NCBI GenBank assembly: GCA_013695775.1
Contig: JACCZV010000318.1
Location: forward strand, 1 to 9,999
DNA: 9,999 nucleotides
Source of the DNA: Chitinophagales bacterium
GTDB taxonomy: Bacteria; Bacteroidota; Bacteroidia; Chitinophagales; UBA10324
Direction of reading: 5' to 3'
The position numbers and the translations under genes are program-made. The notes beneath the pieces were generated by a model that worked only from the letters and a program-made list of their open reading frames with translations, had not been told where the DNA came from and did no database searches. Within the stretch, counting starts at the first letter, position 1. Each line of letters starts with the position of its first letter. Shown here piece by piece: positions 1 through 6,535 of the stretch.

Positions 1-327
1 AGTGTCAACCGCTTGAAACAAGGGATAGATGAAAACATTGCAAATTCAATATTGATAAAAGTAAACCAGATCGGATCACTTAGTGAGACGATTAACGCTG
101 TGGATCTAGCTCACCGTAGCGCCTACTACAGTGTTATGAGTCACCGTTCGGGGGAAACAGAGGATACCACCATTGCCGACCTCGCTGTTGCATTAAACTG
201 TGGCCAGATAAAAACAGGTTCAGCATCACGGTCAGACCGAGTAGCAAAATACAATCAATTGCTGCGCATTGAAGAACAGTTGGGCAGCGATGCTTATTTT
301 CCTGGTAAGGATTTTAAATTCATATGA
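1..327 (+). CDS. eno: Enolase (2-phosphoglycerate hydratase), C-terminal fragment
   Basis: The last 108 residues of enolase, the cytoplasmic glycolytic enzyme that interconverts 2-phosphoglycerate and phosphoenolpyruvate. The reading frame is open from base 1, so the gene begins upstream of the window. The fragment holds the end of the catalytic TIM barrel. ILIKVNQIGS contains the catalytic base Lys (fragment residue 20, equivalent to Lys341 of E. coli). SHRSGET (47-53) carries the substrate-binding His, Arg and Ser, and GQIKTGS carries the second conserved Lys (71). SRSDRVAKYNQLLRIEE is the family's C-terminal signature helix. The stop is TGA at 325-327. All visible active-site residues are intact, so nothing suggests a pseudogene. 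The next gene starts 120 bases downstream and appears to have its own promoter. Confidence 0.97.
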   Translation, partial: SVNRLKQGIDENIANSILIKVNQIGSLSETINAVDLAHRSAYYSVMSHRSGETEDTTIADLAVALNCGQIKTGSASRSDRVAKYNQLLRIEEQLGSDAYFPGKDFKFI

Positions 328-371
328 TCTGATGAGGATAGGTAATATGATGAATTGATGATCACTCATGA

Positions 372-400
372 TTGTTGCTTAAAAAAAGATGTTACCGTTG
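372..400 (+). promoter_or_regulatory. Probable Bacteroidota-type promoter for purM
   Basis: TTG (372-374), an 18-base spacer and TACCGTTG (393-400) match the Bacteroidota sigma consensus TTTG / TAnnTTTG, with one mismatch in the -7 box. Transcription would start near 407, about 40 bases before the purM ATG. This suggests purM is transcribed separately from eno. It is a pattern match only. Confidence 0.4.
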
Positions 401-447
401 AATCCTTAGCATTCTCCCGGAGTTGACCTTAATCTCACCAATGCGTT

Positions 448-1614
448 ATGGGATCAGAATCAAAATATAATCAACGTGGCGTCTCCGCCTCAAAAGAGGA
501 TGTTTATAGCGCTATTGCCAGTTTGGGAAAAGGAATATTTCCAAATGCATTCTGTAAGGTCTACCCCGATTATTTTGTAAATGATCCCGAATATTGCACT
601 ATGGTACATGCCGATGGCGCAGGTTCAAAGTCATCGCTTGCATATTTATATTGGAAAGAAACCGGTGACCTTTCCGTGTGGAACGGCATAGCCCGTGACG
701 CCATAGTTATGAATACCGATGATCTGATCTGTGCCGGTGCAACCGGACCATTTTTATTTTCCTCCATCATCAACCGAAACAAGCACCTTATACCTGCTGA
801 AGTACTCTCTGAAATCATTTCAGGCACTGTAGAATTCATGCAGGAGATGAAAGAGTATGGAATCGAAATTAATTACATGGGTGGTGAAACTGCCGACCTG
901 GGAGATGTAGTGAAAACGATCACTGTAGATTCAACGATCACTTGCAGAATGCCGAGGGATCATGTAGTAACAAATAACATTCAGCCTGATGATATTATAA
1001 TAGGACTGGCCTCCTTTGGAAAAGCGGATTATGAAAAAAAATATAACAGTGGTATAGCAAGCAATGGATTAACTGCCGCACGACATGATGTGCTCCATCA
1101 TGAATATTTTTCTAAATACCCTGAAACTTTTGACGCAAATACCGAAGAGGATCTCATTTATAGTGGATCGAAAAAGGTAACAGATGCTTTTGAGGAAGGA
1201 TCGTTGAACATAGGAAAGCTGTTGCTTTCTCCAACCCGAACCTATTTGCCTGTGATGAAAATAATTCTAGAAAAATTTTATGATTGCATTCATGGCCTAA
1301 TTCATTGCAGCGGGGGGGGTCAAAAAAAGGTATTGCATTATGTTGACAGGATGCACGTCATAAAAAATAATTTCTTTCAAACCCCACCTGTTTTCAAATT
1401 GATTCAGCAGGAATCAGGTACCGCGTGGAAGGAAATGTTTGGTGTATTTAACATGGGACACCGTCTTGAAATCTATACCGAGAAAAAGAATGCGGCAGCT
1501 ATCAGTTATATAGCCGACAGCTTCGGTATAGAGGCCCGCATCATTGGAAAGTGCATTGCGGCAGATGAAAAGAAACTTACGATCGAATCAGAATTTGGCA
1601 CTTTTGAGTATTGA
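448..1614 (+). CDS. purM: Phosphoribosylformylglycinamidine cyclo-ligase (AIR synthase), Bacteroidota-type PurM
   Basis: 388 residues. PurM closes the imidazole ring of FGAM with ATP to give AIR, the fifth step of de novo purine synthesis, in the cytoplasm. The PurM/PurL-superfamily landmarks are in order: DGAGSK (56-61), the ATP-binding segment equivalent to DGVGTK in E. coli PurM; a conserved Asn-Asp-Asp motif near 89-92 followed by ICAGA; MGGETAD (144-150); and the glycine-rich HCSGGG (286-291) of the C-terminal domain, with FNMGHRLEIY (334-343) matching the canonical FNxG segment. It is about 40 residues longer than E. coli PurM (345) and fairly divergent, as I recall for Bacteroidota PurM. 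ATG 448 is chosen because the protein starts directly into KYNQRGVSASKEDV, which is typical for the family. A nearby ATG at 441 is out of frame. A run of eight G (1312-1319) encodes the SGGG motif, followed at once by seven A. Confidence 0.9.
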   Translation: MGSESKYNQRGVSASKEDVYSAIASLGKGIFPNAFCKVYPDYFVNDPEYCTMVHADGAGSKSSLAYLYWKETGDLSVWNGIARDAIVMNTDDLICAGATGPFLFSSIINRNKHLIPAEVLSEIISGTVEFMQEMKEYGIEINYMGGETADLGDVVKTITVDSTITCRMPRDHVVTNNIQPDDIIIGLASFGKADYEKKYNSGIASNGLTAARHDVLHHEYFSKYPETFDANTEEDLIYSGSKKVTDAFEEGSLNIGKLLLSPTRTYLPVMKIILEKFYDCIHGLIHCSGGGQKKVLHYVDRMHVIKNNFFQTPPVFKLIQQESGTAWKEMFGVFNMGHRLEIYTEKKNAAAISYIADSFGIEARIIGKCIAADEKKLTIESEFGTFEY

Positions 1615-1677
1615 GTCAATTTAATTTTATTATAGTATATCTTAACGGATATTTAACTTTCTTTCCTGAATTCTTCT

Positions 1678-1712
1678 TTGATTCAATATTATTGCAAACA
1701 ACTATACCTTTG
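1678..1712 (+). promoter_or_regulatory. Probable Bacteroidota-type promoter for the DEAD-box helicase
   Basis: A perfect TAnnTTTG box, TACCTTTG, lies at 1705-1712, 37 bases before the helicase ATG. The nearest TTTG upstream (1677-1680) leaves a 24-base spacer, slightly longer than the usual 17-23, so the -33 element is less certain than the -7 box. Transcription would start near 1719, giving a leader of about 30 bases. Confidence 0.45.
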
Positions 1713-1749
1713 CTCCCATTATACCCTTATATAATCAAACAAATTTTTA

Positions 1750-3432
1750 ATGCAATCTTTTTCAGACCTCGGGCTTTCACAGCCAATCTTAGAGGCCATC
1801 GAAACTCTTGGTTTTGTTACTCCTACCCCAATCCAGGAAAAAACCATTCCGGTTTTACTTTTAAATAACAGAGACCTAATTGCTCTTGCTCAAACCGGCA
1901 CCGGCAAAACTGCTGCTTTTGGATTGCCTTTAATTCAATTATTAGACAGCAATGCATCATATACTCAGGTGCTCATAATTGCCCCTACCCGGGAATTGTG
2001 TATGCAAATAACCAGCGACATAAAAAGCTACGCGAGGCGGATTCCATCTATAAAAATTGTAGCGGTTTATGGGGGTGCAGGGATTATGGAGCAGATGAGA
2101 GCGATAAGGAATGGTGTTCAGGTGGTGGTAGCTACTCCTGGTCGCTTGATTGATCTAATAGGTAGAAAGGCAGTCAACCTCAGCGCCATTCGATATGTAG
2201 TACTCGATGAAGCAGATGAGATGCTGAATATGGGATTTCAGGAAGACATCGATGAAATCCTGAAATCAACACCTGCGGAGAAATTGACCTGGCTTTTCTC
2301 TGCTACAATGCCCCCGGAGATTCGGCGCATCTCAAAGAATTATATGAAGAATCCACATGAGGTGCAGGTAGGTGTGGCAAACATGGCAAATGAAAATATT
2401 GTTCATCAATATTTTGTAGTTCACAGCCGTGAAAAATATGATGCCCTGAAACGTATTGTAGACTATACGCCTGACATTTATGGCATTATCTTTTGCAGAA
2501 CAAAAGCAGAAACACAGCAGGTAGCTGATTCCTTAATTAAAGATGGTTATAATGCAGATTCCTTACACGGTGACCTCAAGCAAGCTCAGCGAGATAAGGT
2601 GATGCGATCCTTTAAAAGCCGAACCCTCCAATTGCTGATAGCTACCGATGTTGCGGCACGTGGTATAGACGTGAATGATGTATCTCACATCATTAATCTG
2701 CATTTACCTGATGATATGGATTTCTATACGCATAGAAGTGGCAGGACTGCAAGGGCAGGAAAGACAGGGATATCTATGGTGCTTGTGGATGATCGTGATG
2801 TGTCGAAGATCAGGCAGCTGGAAAAAAAGCTTCAGACAAAATTTGAGCGCAAGCAAATTCCGACGGGACTCCAGGTATGCGAACAGCAGTTGCTTGCACT
2901 TATCCATCGGGTTCATGAGGTTAACGTGAATGAGAAAGAGATGGGGGCCTTCATGCCATCGGTGATGCACGAGTTTCAGGATCTTTCTAAAGAAGAGGTG
3001 ATAAAGCGTTTTACTTCCATAGAATTTAATCGCTTTCTTGATTATTACCGGGGCGCACGCGATTTAAACGTTAGAGAAAGAAAAGCTTTTCCCGATAGGA
3101 AAGGCGACGATGAGCATCATGCAGGTCAACGGATGTTTATTAATCTGGGAAAGATGGATGAGCTCAACGAAGATAAGCTGATGGGAATTATCCGGCACGC
3201 AACACAGCTCAAAAATAAGGACATCAACAACCTGAAATTGAAAGGTGCGTACTCATTCTTTTATATTGAGGAAGAGCATGTAAACGGTGTTGTACATGCC
3301 TTTAAAGGAGCGTCACATCGGGGGCGGCGGATACGTGTTGAAGTGCAAAATGAAAATGAGGAACGGCGTGAAAAGAAACCCCATCGCAAAGGTGGAGTTT
3401 TTCAAAAAAAGAGTGAGAAGAACCGATATTGA
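1750..3432 (+). CDS. deaD: DEAD-box ATP-dependent RNA helicase with DbpA-type RNA-binding domain (DeaD/CsdA-like)
   Basis: 560 residues. A cytoplasmic RNA helicase, probably acting in ribosome assembly, RNA decay or cold adaptation as DeaD/CsdA does. All core motifs are present: Q motif (F4, then TPTPIQ 24-29), motif I AQTGTGKT (47-54), Ia PTREL (79-83), Ib TPGR (129-132), II DEAD (153-156), III SAT (184-186), IV IIFCRTK (246-252), V ATDVAARGID (298-307) and VI HRSGRTARAG (328-337). Residues 461-533 (MFINLGKMDEL through RRIRVEV) fit the DbpA RNA-binding domain, an RRM-like fold. The last 25 or so residues form a basic Lys/Arg-rich tail, as is common in these helicases. Length lies between E. 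coli DbpA (457) and DeaD (629). ATG 1750 follows an A/T-rich leader and places the Q-motif Phe at residue 4. DeaD-type is a better fit than DbpA proper because of the longer linker at 370-460, but orthology is uncertain. Confidence 0.93.
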   Translation: MQSFSDLGLSQPILEAIETLGFVTPTPIQEKTIPVLLLNNRDLIALAQTGTGKTAAFGLPLIQLLDSNASYTQVLIIAPTRELCMQITSDIKSYARRIPSIKIVAVYGGAGIMEQMRAIRNGVQVVVATPGRLIDLIGRKAVNLSAIRYVVLDEADEMLNMGFQEDIDEILKSTPAEKLTWLFSATMPPEIRRISKNYMKNPHEVQVGVANMANENIVHQYFVVHSREKYDALKRIVDYTPDIYGIIFCRTKAETQQVADSLIKDGYNADSLHGDLKQAQRDKVMRSFKSRTLQLLIATDVAARGIDVNDVSHIINLHLPDDMDFYTHRSGRTARAGKTGISMVLVDDRDVSKIRQLEKKLQTKFERKQIPTGLQVCEQQLLALIHRVHEVNVNEKEMGAFMPSVMHEFQDLSKEEVIKRFTSIEFNRFLDYYRGARDLNVRERKAFPDRKGDDEHHAGQRMFINLGKMDELNEDKLMGIIRHATQLKNKDINNLKLKGAYSFFYIEEEHVNGVVHAFKGASHRGRRIRVEVQNENEERREKKPHRKGGVFQKKSEKNRY

Positions 3433-3480
3433 AAGTAGTTCAATTCCCAAGATTCTCTTCGGAACCTATCATCATGCTTG

Positions 3481-5604
3481 TTACTGCACCACTATTTGTT
3501 TGCGGGCCGAAATATTATCTCCTGTCAATTGCATAAAATAAAACCCTTCTGTCAGTCCATCAATAGAAATGGTTCTTTCATTCAAACCATTTGATGCAGT
3601 CAATGATTCTGAATAAACAACTGCTCCGAGAAGGTTTACTATTTCTAATGAGAGCTGCAATGATTCATTTACATTAAAATTTATGTGAACAATATCCTGA
3701 GCGGGAATAGGAAACACATTAAACCATGTAGCATCTCCATTAATACTGGTAGTTGCAACCGGAAGGGTGTTGAATTGCTGAATTGTTGTAAAGGCAGAAC
3801 TATCACCAAAGTCCATACAAATTGATTGTATCTGCCAGTCATAAAAAGAATTTGGAATTAAATTATCCAGCGATATGGAATTGGTGAATCCAGGTACTGA
3901 AATCCAATCAGTAGAAGTAGTAAGTTTATATTGAAAAATATAAGAGGAACTAAAATTAGGTTCTTCCCACGTTAAGACTGCAGAATCTGAGCTTACATAA
4001 GTAATGGCCAATGTAGAATCCAGAGCCGGCGGACAACGGTTCCAGTCGAATTTATAGCCGCGGTAGCAGATATAATAAGATGTATCTACGAAATTGAACT
4101 CCCAGACAATATTTTTCATGGAATCCACCTCAGTAAATCTGGGAACTGCAGAATATCCATTTGGAATTAAACCCCAGTTAATAAAAGTGTTTCCATTAGG
4201 AAGACGCTGTACGTTCCCCATAGCCGCTGCAAAAACATTTTGGCCATTTATCGGAGGATGGGAGTAACTCCATACCAATGTTGCAATTTTATTGTCCTGA
4301 TCAAGCAGGTATTCTTTGGCGGATGACTTTGTGGGTTGAATATTATTTCCATTGTTATAAAGAGTATAATGTCCATCTGCCACCCGGCGAAAGTCGTGCT
4401 GCCCGCTAAAGGGCAAGTTGATGAAAGTATCGTTTACAAAGAGGAATTCGTTATTATCCCCCCCCAATCTCCACATAATTTCTCCGGTGGAGAGATTGAT
4501 CTTAGTAATTTCGGAAAGATGCCTGGACGACAACAGCAGATTGCTATCATAATCAAGTTCCAGAGAATTGGCATGAACCCAGTCAAATATGGTACTGAAT
4601 GGCAGCAGGCTTTCAATCCAAAACACTGCATCGGTATATAAAAAGTGATCCCAACTGCTCCATTCAAATATTACCAGATCATTGCTGTCGAGTTCCTGAA
4701 TAACACATCCAATAACAGCAACTGAATCCAGGCCACCTACGCTTTCCAGATTGATGTTTGGTTGCACATCGTAACTAAACATAAAACGATGTCCGTTAGG
4801 AAAAATCAGGAGCTCATGTTCATCAGCATTATATCCATTTCCCATATATAGATTCTTCACCACATTATACATAGTATCCATCATCTCAAATCCGCTATCG
4901 AGATAGCTGTAATAAGTAAGATAACCGTTCTTGTTAATCGTAAAGCTGATACCCCGATTGTTATCAAACTCTGCAAACACAGAATCGCCATTATTTGTTA
5001 AAATGGTTTTTGCGAAGCAACCAGCCTCATTGCCATGGAAGTTGTAATAAAATGGATTGCCTTTAAATTCATTGCCTGTGGTCGTTATAACATTTGGTAT
5101 TACGCTACATAGGTCTCGTGTGCTTTCAGTGGGCGGTTCAGTAGGGGTACCTGTAGTTTCAATATATTCCTGGTCTCTGGCATATTTCAGTGCATCCTTT
5201 ATCCTTTGTAAATCAGCATTTGTTCTAGGCGCACGAATGTTGAAATTGAATGTGGTGCCGGAGATAAGTACGCCGCTCTTCTTCCTGAAGCCATCGTAAA
5301 CAATAACCTTCACTTGTTCGCCGGGTGTAAATGGAGAAACAGGCTGTGCAACAATGGTTTTACCATCGTCTGACAAAGCAAGCTTACTTATATGAACGCC
5401 ACTTTCTGAACCCTCAATGTGCACCAATTGCGGATCCATGGACGCAGCATCAATAAAATCACCATTTCTAATAATAATATTTGTTTCCGGGTTACGGTAT
5501 AAACTTCCGGGCTTGGGAGATAGATATTGAAACTGACTGTATGCGCTGAATGAAAAAAATATATGAACCACTACTATAGAAATGGCTGAATTGAATATCC
5601 TCAT
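3481..5604 (-). CDS. Secreted arylsulfotransferase-like beta-propeller protein with Fn3 and T9SS C-terminal sorting domain
   Basis: 707 residues. Residues 1-23 are a signal peptide (hydrophobic AISIVVVHIFFSF, cleavage after AYS or AYSQ). Residues 28-124 look like a bacterial Ig-like domain (SbsA/Big_5 type), followed by a Thr/Pro-rich linker (150-161). Residues 180-510 resemble the arylsulfate sulfotransferase (ASST) propeller: DEHELLIFPNG (261-271), DWVHANSLELD (341-351), SSRH (359-362), STGEIMWRLGG (372-382) and SGQHDFRR (400-407). His263, His344, Arg361 and His403 fall in motifs resembling those that hold the catalytic His and Arg of E. coli ASST, which moves sulfate between phenols without PAPS. 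Residues 524-615 look like an Fn3 domain. Residues 628-707 are a T9SS type A sorting domain (FPIPAQDIVHINF, LLGAVVYS, GFYFMQL, ending KQIVVQ), so export to the cell surface or medium is expected. Substrate and true activity are unknown; a non-enzymatic propeller is possible. It converges on the helicase gene, 48 bases away, with no clear terminator between. Confidence 0.85.
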   Translation of the reverse strand: MRIFNSAISIVVVHIFFSFSAYSQFQYLSPKPGSLYRNPETNIIIRNGDFIDAASMDPQLVHIEGSESGVHISKLALSDDGKTIVAQPVSPFTPGEQVKVIVYDGFRKKSGVLISGTTFNFNIRAPRTNADLQRIKDALKYARDQEYIETTGTPTEPPTESTRDLCSVIPNVITTTGNEFKGNPFYYNFHGNEAGCFAKTILTNNGDSVFAEFDNNRGISFTINKNGYLTYYSYLDSGFEMMDTMYNVVKNLYMGNGYNADEHELLIFPNGHRFMFSYDVQPNINLESVGGLDSVAVIGCVIQELDSNDLVIFEWSSWDHFLYTDAVFWIESLLPFSTIFDWVHANSLELDYDSNLLLSSRHLSEITKINLSTGEIMWRLGGDNNEFLFVNDTFINLPFSGQHDFRRVADGHYTLYNNGNNIQPTKSSAKEYLLDQDNKIATLVWSYSHPPINGQNVFAAAMGNVQRLPNGNTFINWGLIPNGYSAVPRFTEVDSMKNIVWEFNFVDTSYYICYRGYKFDWNRCPPALDSTLAITYVSSDSAVLTWEEPNFSSSYIFQYKLTTSTDWISVPGFTNSISLDNLIPNSFYDWQIQSICMDFGDSSAFTTIQQFNTLPVATTSINGDATWFNVFPIPAQDIVHINFNVNESLQLSLEIVNLLGAVVYSESLTASNGLNERTISIDGLTEGFYFMQLTGDNISARKQIVVQ

Positions 5605-5915
5605 GAATAAGATTTTTTAGATAATAAAGTGCGAAAGTAATTCATTTCAAAGATTTGAGAGAGAGACAAGCATCCCTAGGTTTCTACCTATAGAATAAAA
5701 CCACCGGCCTCTGTTATTTCAAGTCAATATGTCGCCAGTAATTATCAAAACCAGTTGAGATTTGGATCGGAGCTAGTAAAGTTCTTACAGTGAGTTTGAC
5801 TAAGACTGCCTTATAAGCAAATGGTTTAAAGGCATATATTATTATTAACCAGCATATCTATTGGAAGCTCGTTCAGAGGGCCTTCATATCTTATTGAAGA
5901 TGCTATTTATTTAAT
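5605..5915. other. Intergenic gap of 311 bases with no convincing gene
   Basis: This gap lies between the start of the arylsulfotransferase-like gene and the stop of the PUR gene, both on the minus strand. It contains the possible -7 box at 5632-5639 and two short imperfect stem-loops: TAGGT/ACCTA around TTCT at 5678-5691, and ATCTT/AAGAT at 5888-5901. The second lies just past the PUR stop and could be a weak end-of-gene hairpin. No tRNA-like fold, IS end or direct repeat was seen. The longest minus-strand open stretch of interest (about 47 codons, ending at 5714) has no good start codon. Confidence 0.5.
5632..5639 (-). promoter_or_regulatory. Possible -7 box of the arylsulfotransferase-like gene
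   Basis: Read on the minus strand this is TACTTTCG, one mismatch from TAnnTTTG, 27 bases before the ATG. No well-spaced TTTG is visible upstream of it, so only half of the promoter is supported. Confidence 0.25.
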
Positions 5916-6383
5916 CTACCATTTAAGGTCTTCTTCATTCAAAGATTTATCTTCAGGCATTGTTTCTACTGTTCCGGAAATACTATCTGGGCCTCCGCCA
6001 CGCTGCTCTCCTTCATTATGATCTTCAACGGGAGGACTGGCATTGGATGCGTCTCCTTCAACCCGAGTGGCATCTCTGTTCTTTTCATATTCTGCTTGTC
6101 GCCGTGCAAACTCATCGAAGTCATAATGAGGCATCAATTCTCTTTTTACATAATCTATGGTTTCATTGAGCGATTCAATAAACTTGTTAAAATCTTCTTT
6201 ATAAAGAAAGATTTTAAAACGCTCATAACTGTCATCCTGCCGTTTTTTGCTCTCGGTGATGGTCAGGAAATAATCATTTGCTTTAGTTGATTTAACATCA
6301 AAAAAATAAGTTCTTCTTTTTCCGGCTCTCAGCTTTTTTGAAAAAACAGATTCGGACTTAAAGCTTCCTTTTTTTTCCTCCAC
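5916..6383 (-). CDS. DUF3276 / PUR-family DNA/RNA-binding protein
   Basis: 155 residues. Residues 11-85 match the Bacteroidota DUF3276 family, which adopts the PUR (Pur-alpha-like) single-stranded nucleic-acid-binding fold: VFSKKLRAGKRRTYFFDV (13-30), then NDYFLTITESKKR (36-48), then RFKIFLYKEDFNKF (55-68). The basic RAGKRR patch and aromatic YFF/YFL pairs suit nucleic-acid contact. Residues 100-155 are an acidic, Gly/Pro/Ser-rich and probably disordered tail ending in LNEEDLKW. The start is GTG at 6383: an in-frame TAG lies 21 bases upstream and no Met or other good start occurs before the conserved domain, so GTG is effectively forced. The bases just after it read GGAGG followed by eight A. 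The cellular role is unknown; a cytoplasmic nucleic-acid chaperone is the usual guess. The gene has its own strong promoter although it lies downstream of the ABC exporter on the same strand. Confidence 0.88.
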   Translation of the reverse strand: MEEKKGSFKSESVFSKKLRAGKRRTYFFDVKSTKANDYFLTITESKKRQDDSYERFKIFLYKEDFNKFIESLNETIDYVKRELMPHYDFDEFARRQAEYEKNRDATRVEGDASNASPPVEDHNEGEQRGGGPDSISGTVETMPEDKSLNEEDLKW

Positions 6384-6411
6384 AGTAAATATTTTTAGTT
6401 TCTATGCATGG

Positions 6412-6443
6412 CAAATATATTCTTTTCCGAATTTAAATTCAAA
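6412..6443 (-). promoter_or_regulatory. Strong Bacteroidota-type promoter of the PUR gene, with palindrome in the spacer
   Basis: On the minus strand TTTG (6443-6440), a 20-base spacer and TATATTTG (6419-6412) are a perfect match to TTTG / TAnnTTTG. Transcription would start near 6405, about 22 bases before the GTG start. A perfect 12-base palindrome, GAATTTAAATTC (6429-6440), fills half of the spacer and touches the -33 box. It could be an operator, or simply an A/T-rich coincidence. Confidence 0.65.
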
Positions 6444-6467
6444 AACATTTAAGCCAGCGTAATCCTG

Positions 6468-6502
6468 CAAAACTGTTTTGGAACAAGCATGTATGTATGC
6501 TT
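6468..6502 (-). terminator. Two short hairpins after the ABC exporter gene, possible weak terminator
   Basis: 34 bases past the exporter stop, AAGCAT and ATGCTT (6485-6490 / 6497-6502) form a perfect 6-bp stem with a 6-base loop. CAAAA/TTTTG with a 3-base loop follows at 6468-6480. Neither is followed by a long U run on the minus strand, so this is not a textbook intrinsic terminator. On the plus strand the first stem is followed by TTTT-like sequence, but no plus-strand gene ends here. Confidence 0.3.
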
Positions 6503-6535
6503 TTCGGGTAGAGGCTTTTTAATCTTTTAATAATA

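Noticed and set aside
1637..1652. ATATC/GATAT stem-loop after purM as a terminator
   Set aside because: It has only five A/T-rich pairs, no G-C core and no clean T run, so it is too weak to call.
1611..1868. Plus-strand open frame overlapping the purM end and helicase start
   Set aside because: It overlaps the purM stop and the clearly real helicase gene in another frame, crosses the helicase promoter and has no recognisable domain.
5741..5840. Possible tRNA or small RNA in the 311-base gap
   Set aside because: I could not find a cloverleaf, a T-loop GTTCRA motif with matching arms, or a CCA end on either strand.
5822..5851. TGGTT/AACCA inverted repeat in the 311-base gap
   Set aside because: The arms are five bases with a 20-base A/T-rich loop, which is within chance expectation.
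5714..5857. Minus-strand open stretch of about 47 codons in the 311-base gap, ending in a protein-like GFDNYWRHIDLK
   Set aside because: It has no ATG, GTG or TTG in a sensible place, no recognisable family and no promoter. An open stretch of this length is expected by chance in sequence of this composition. It might be a decayed gene remnant, but I cannot support that.
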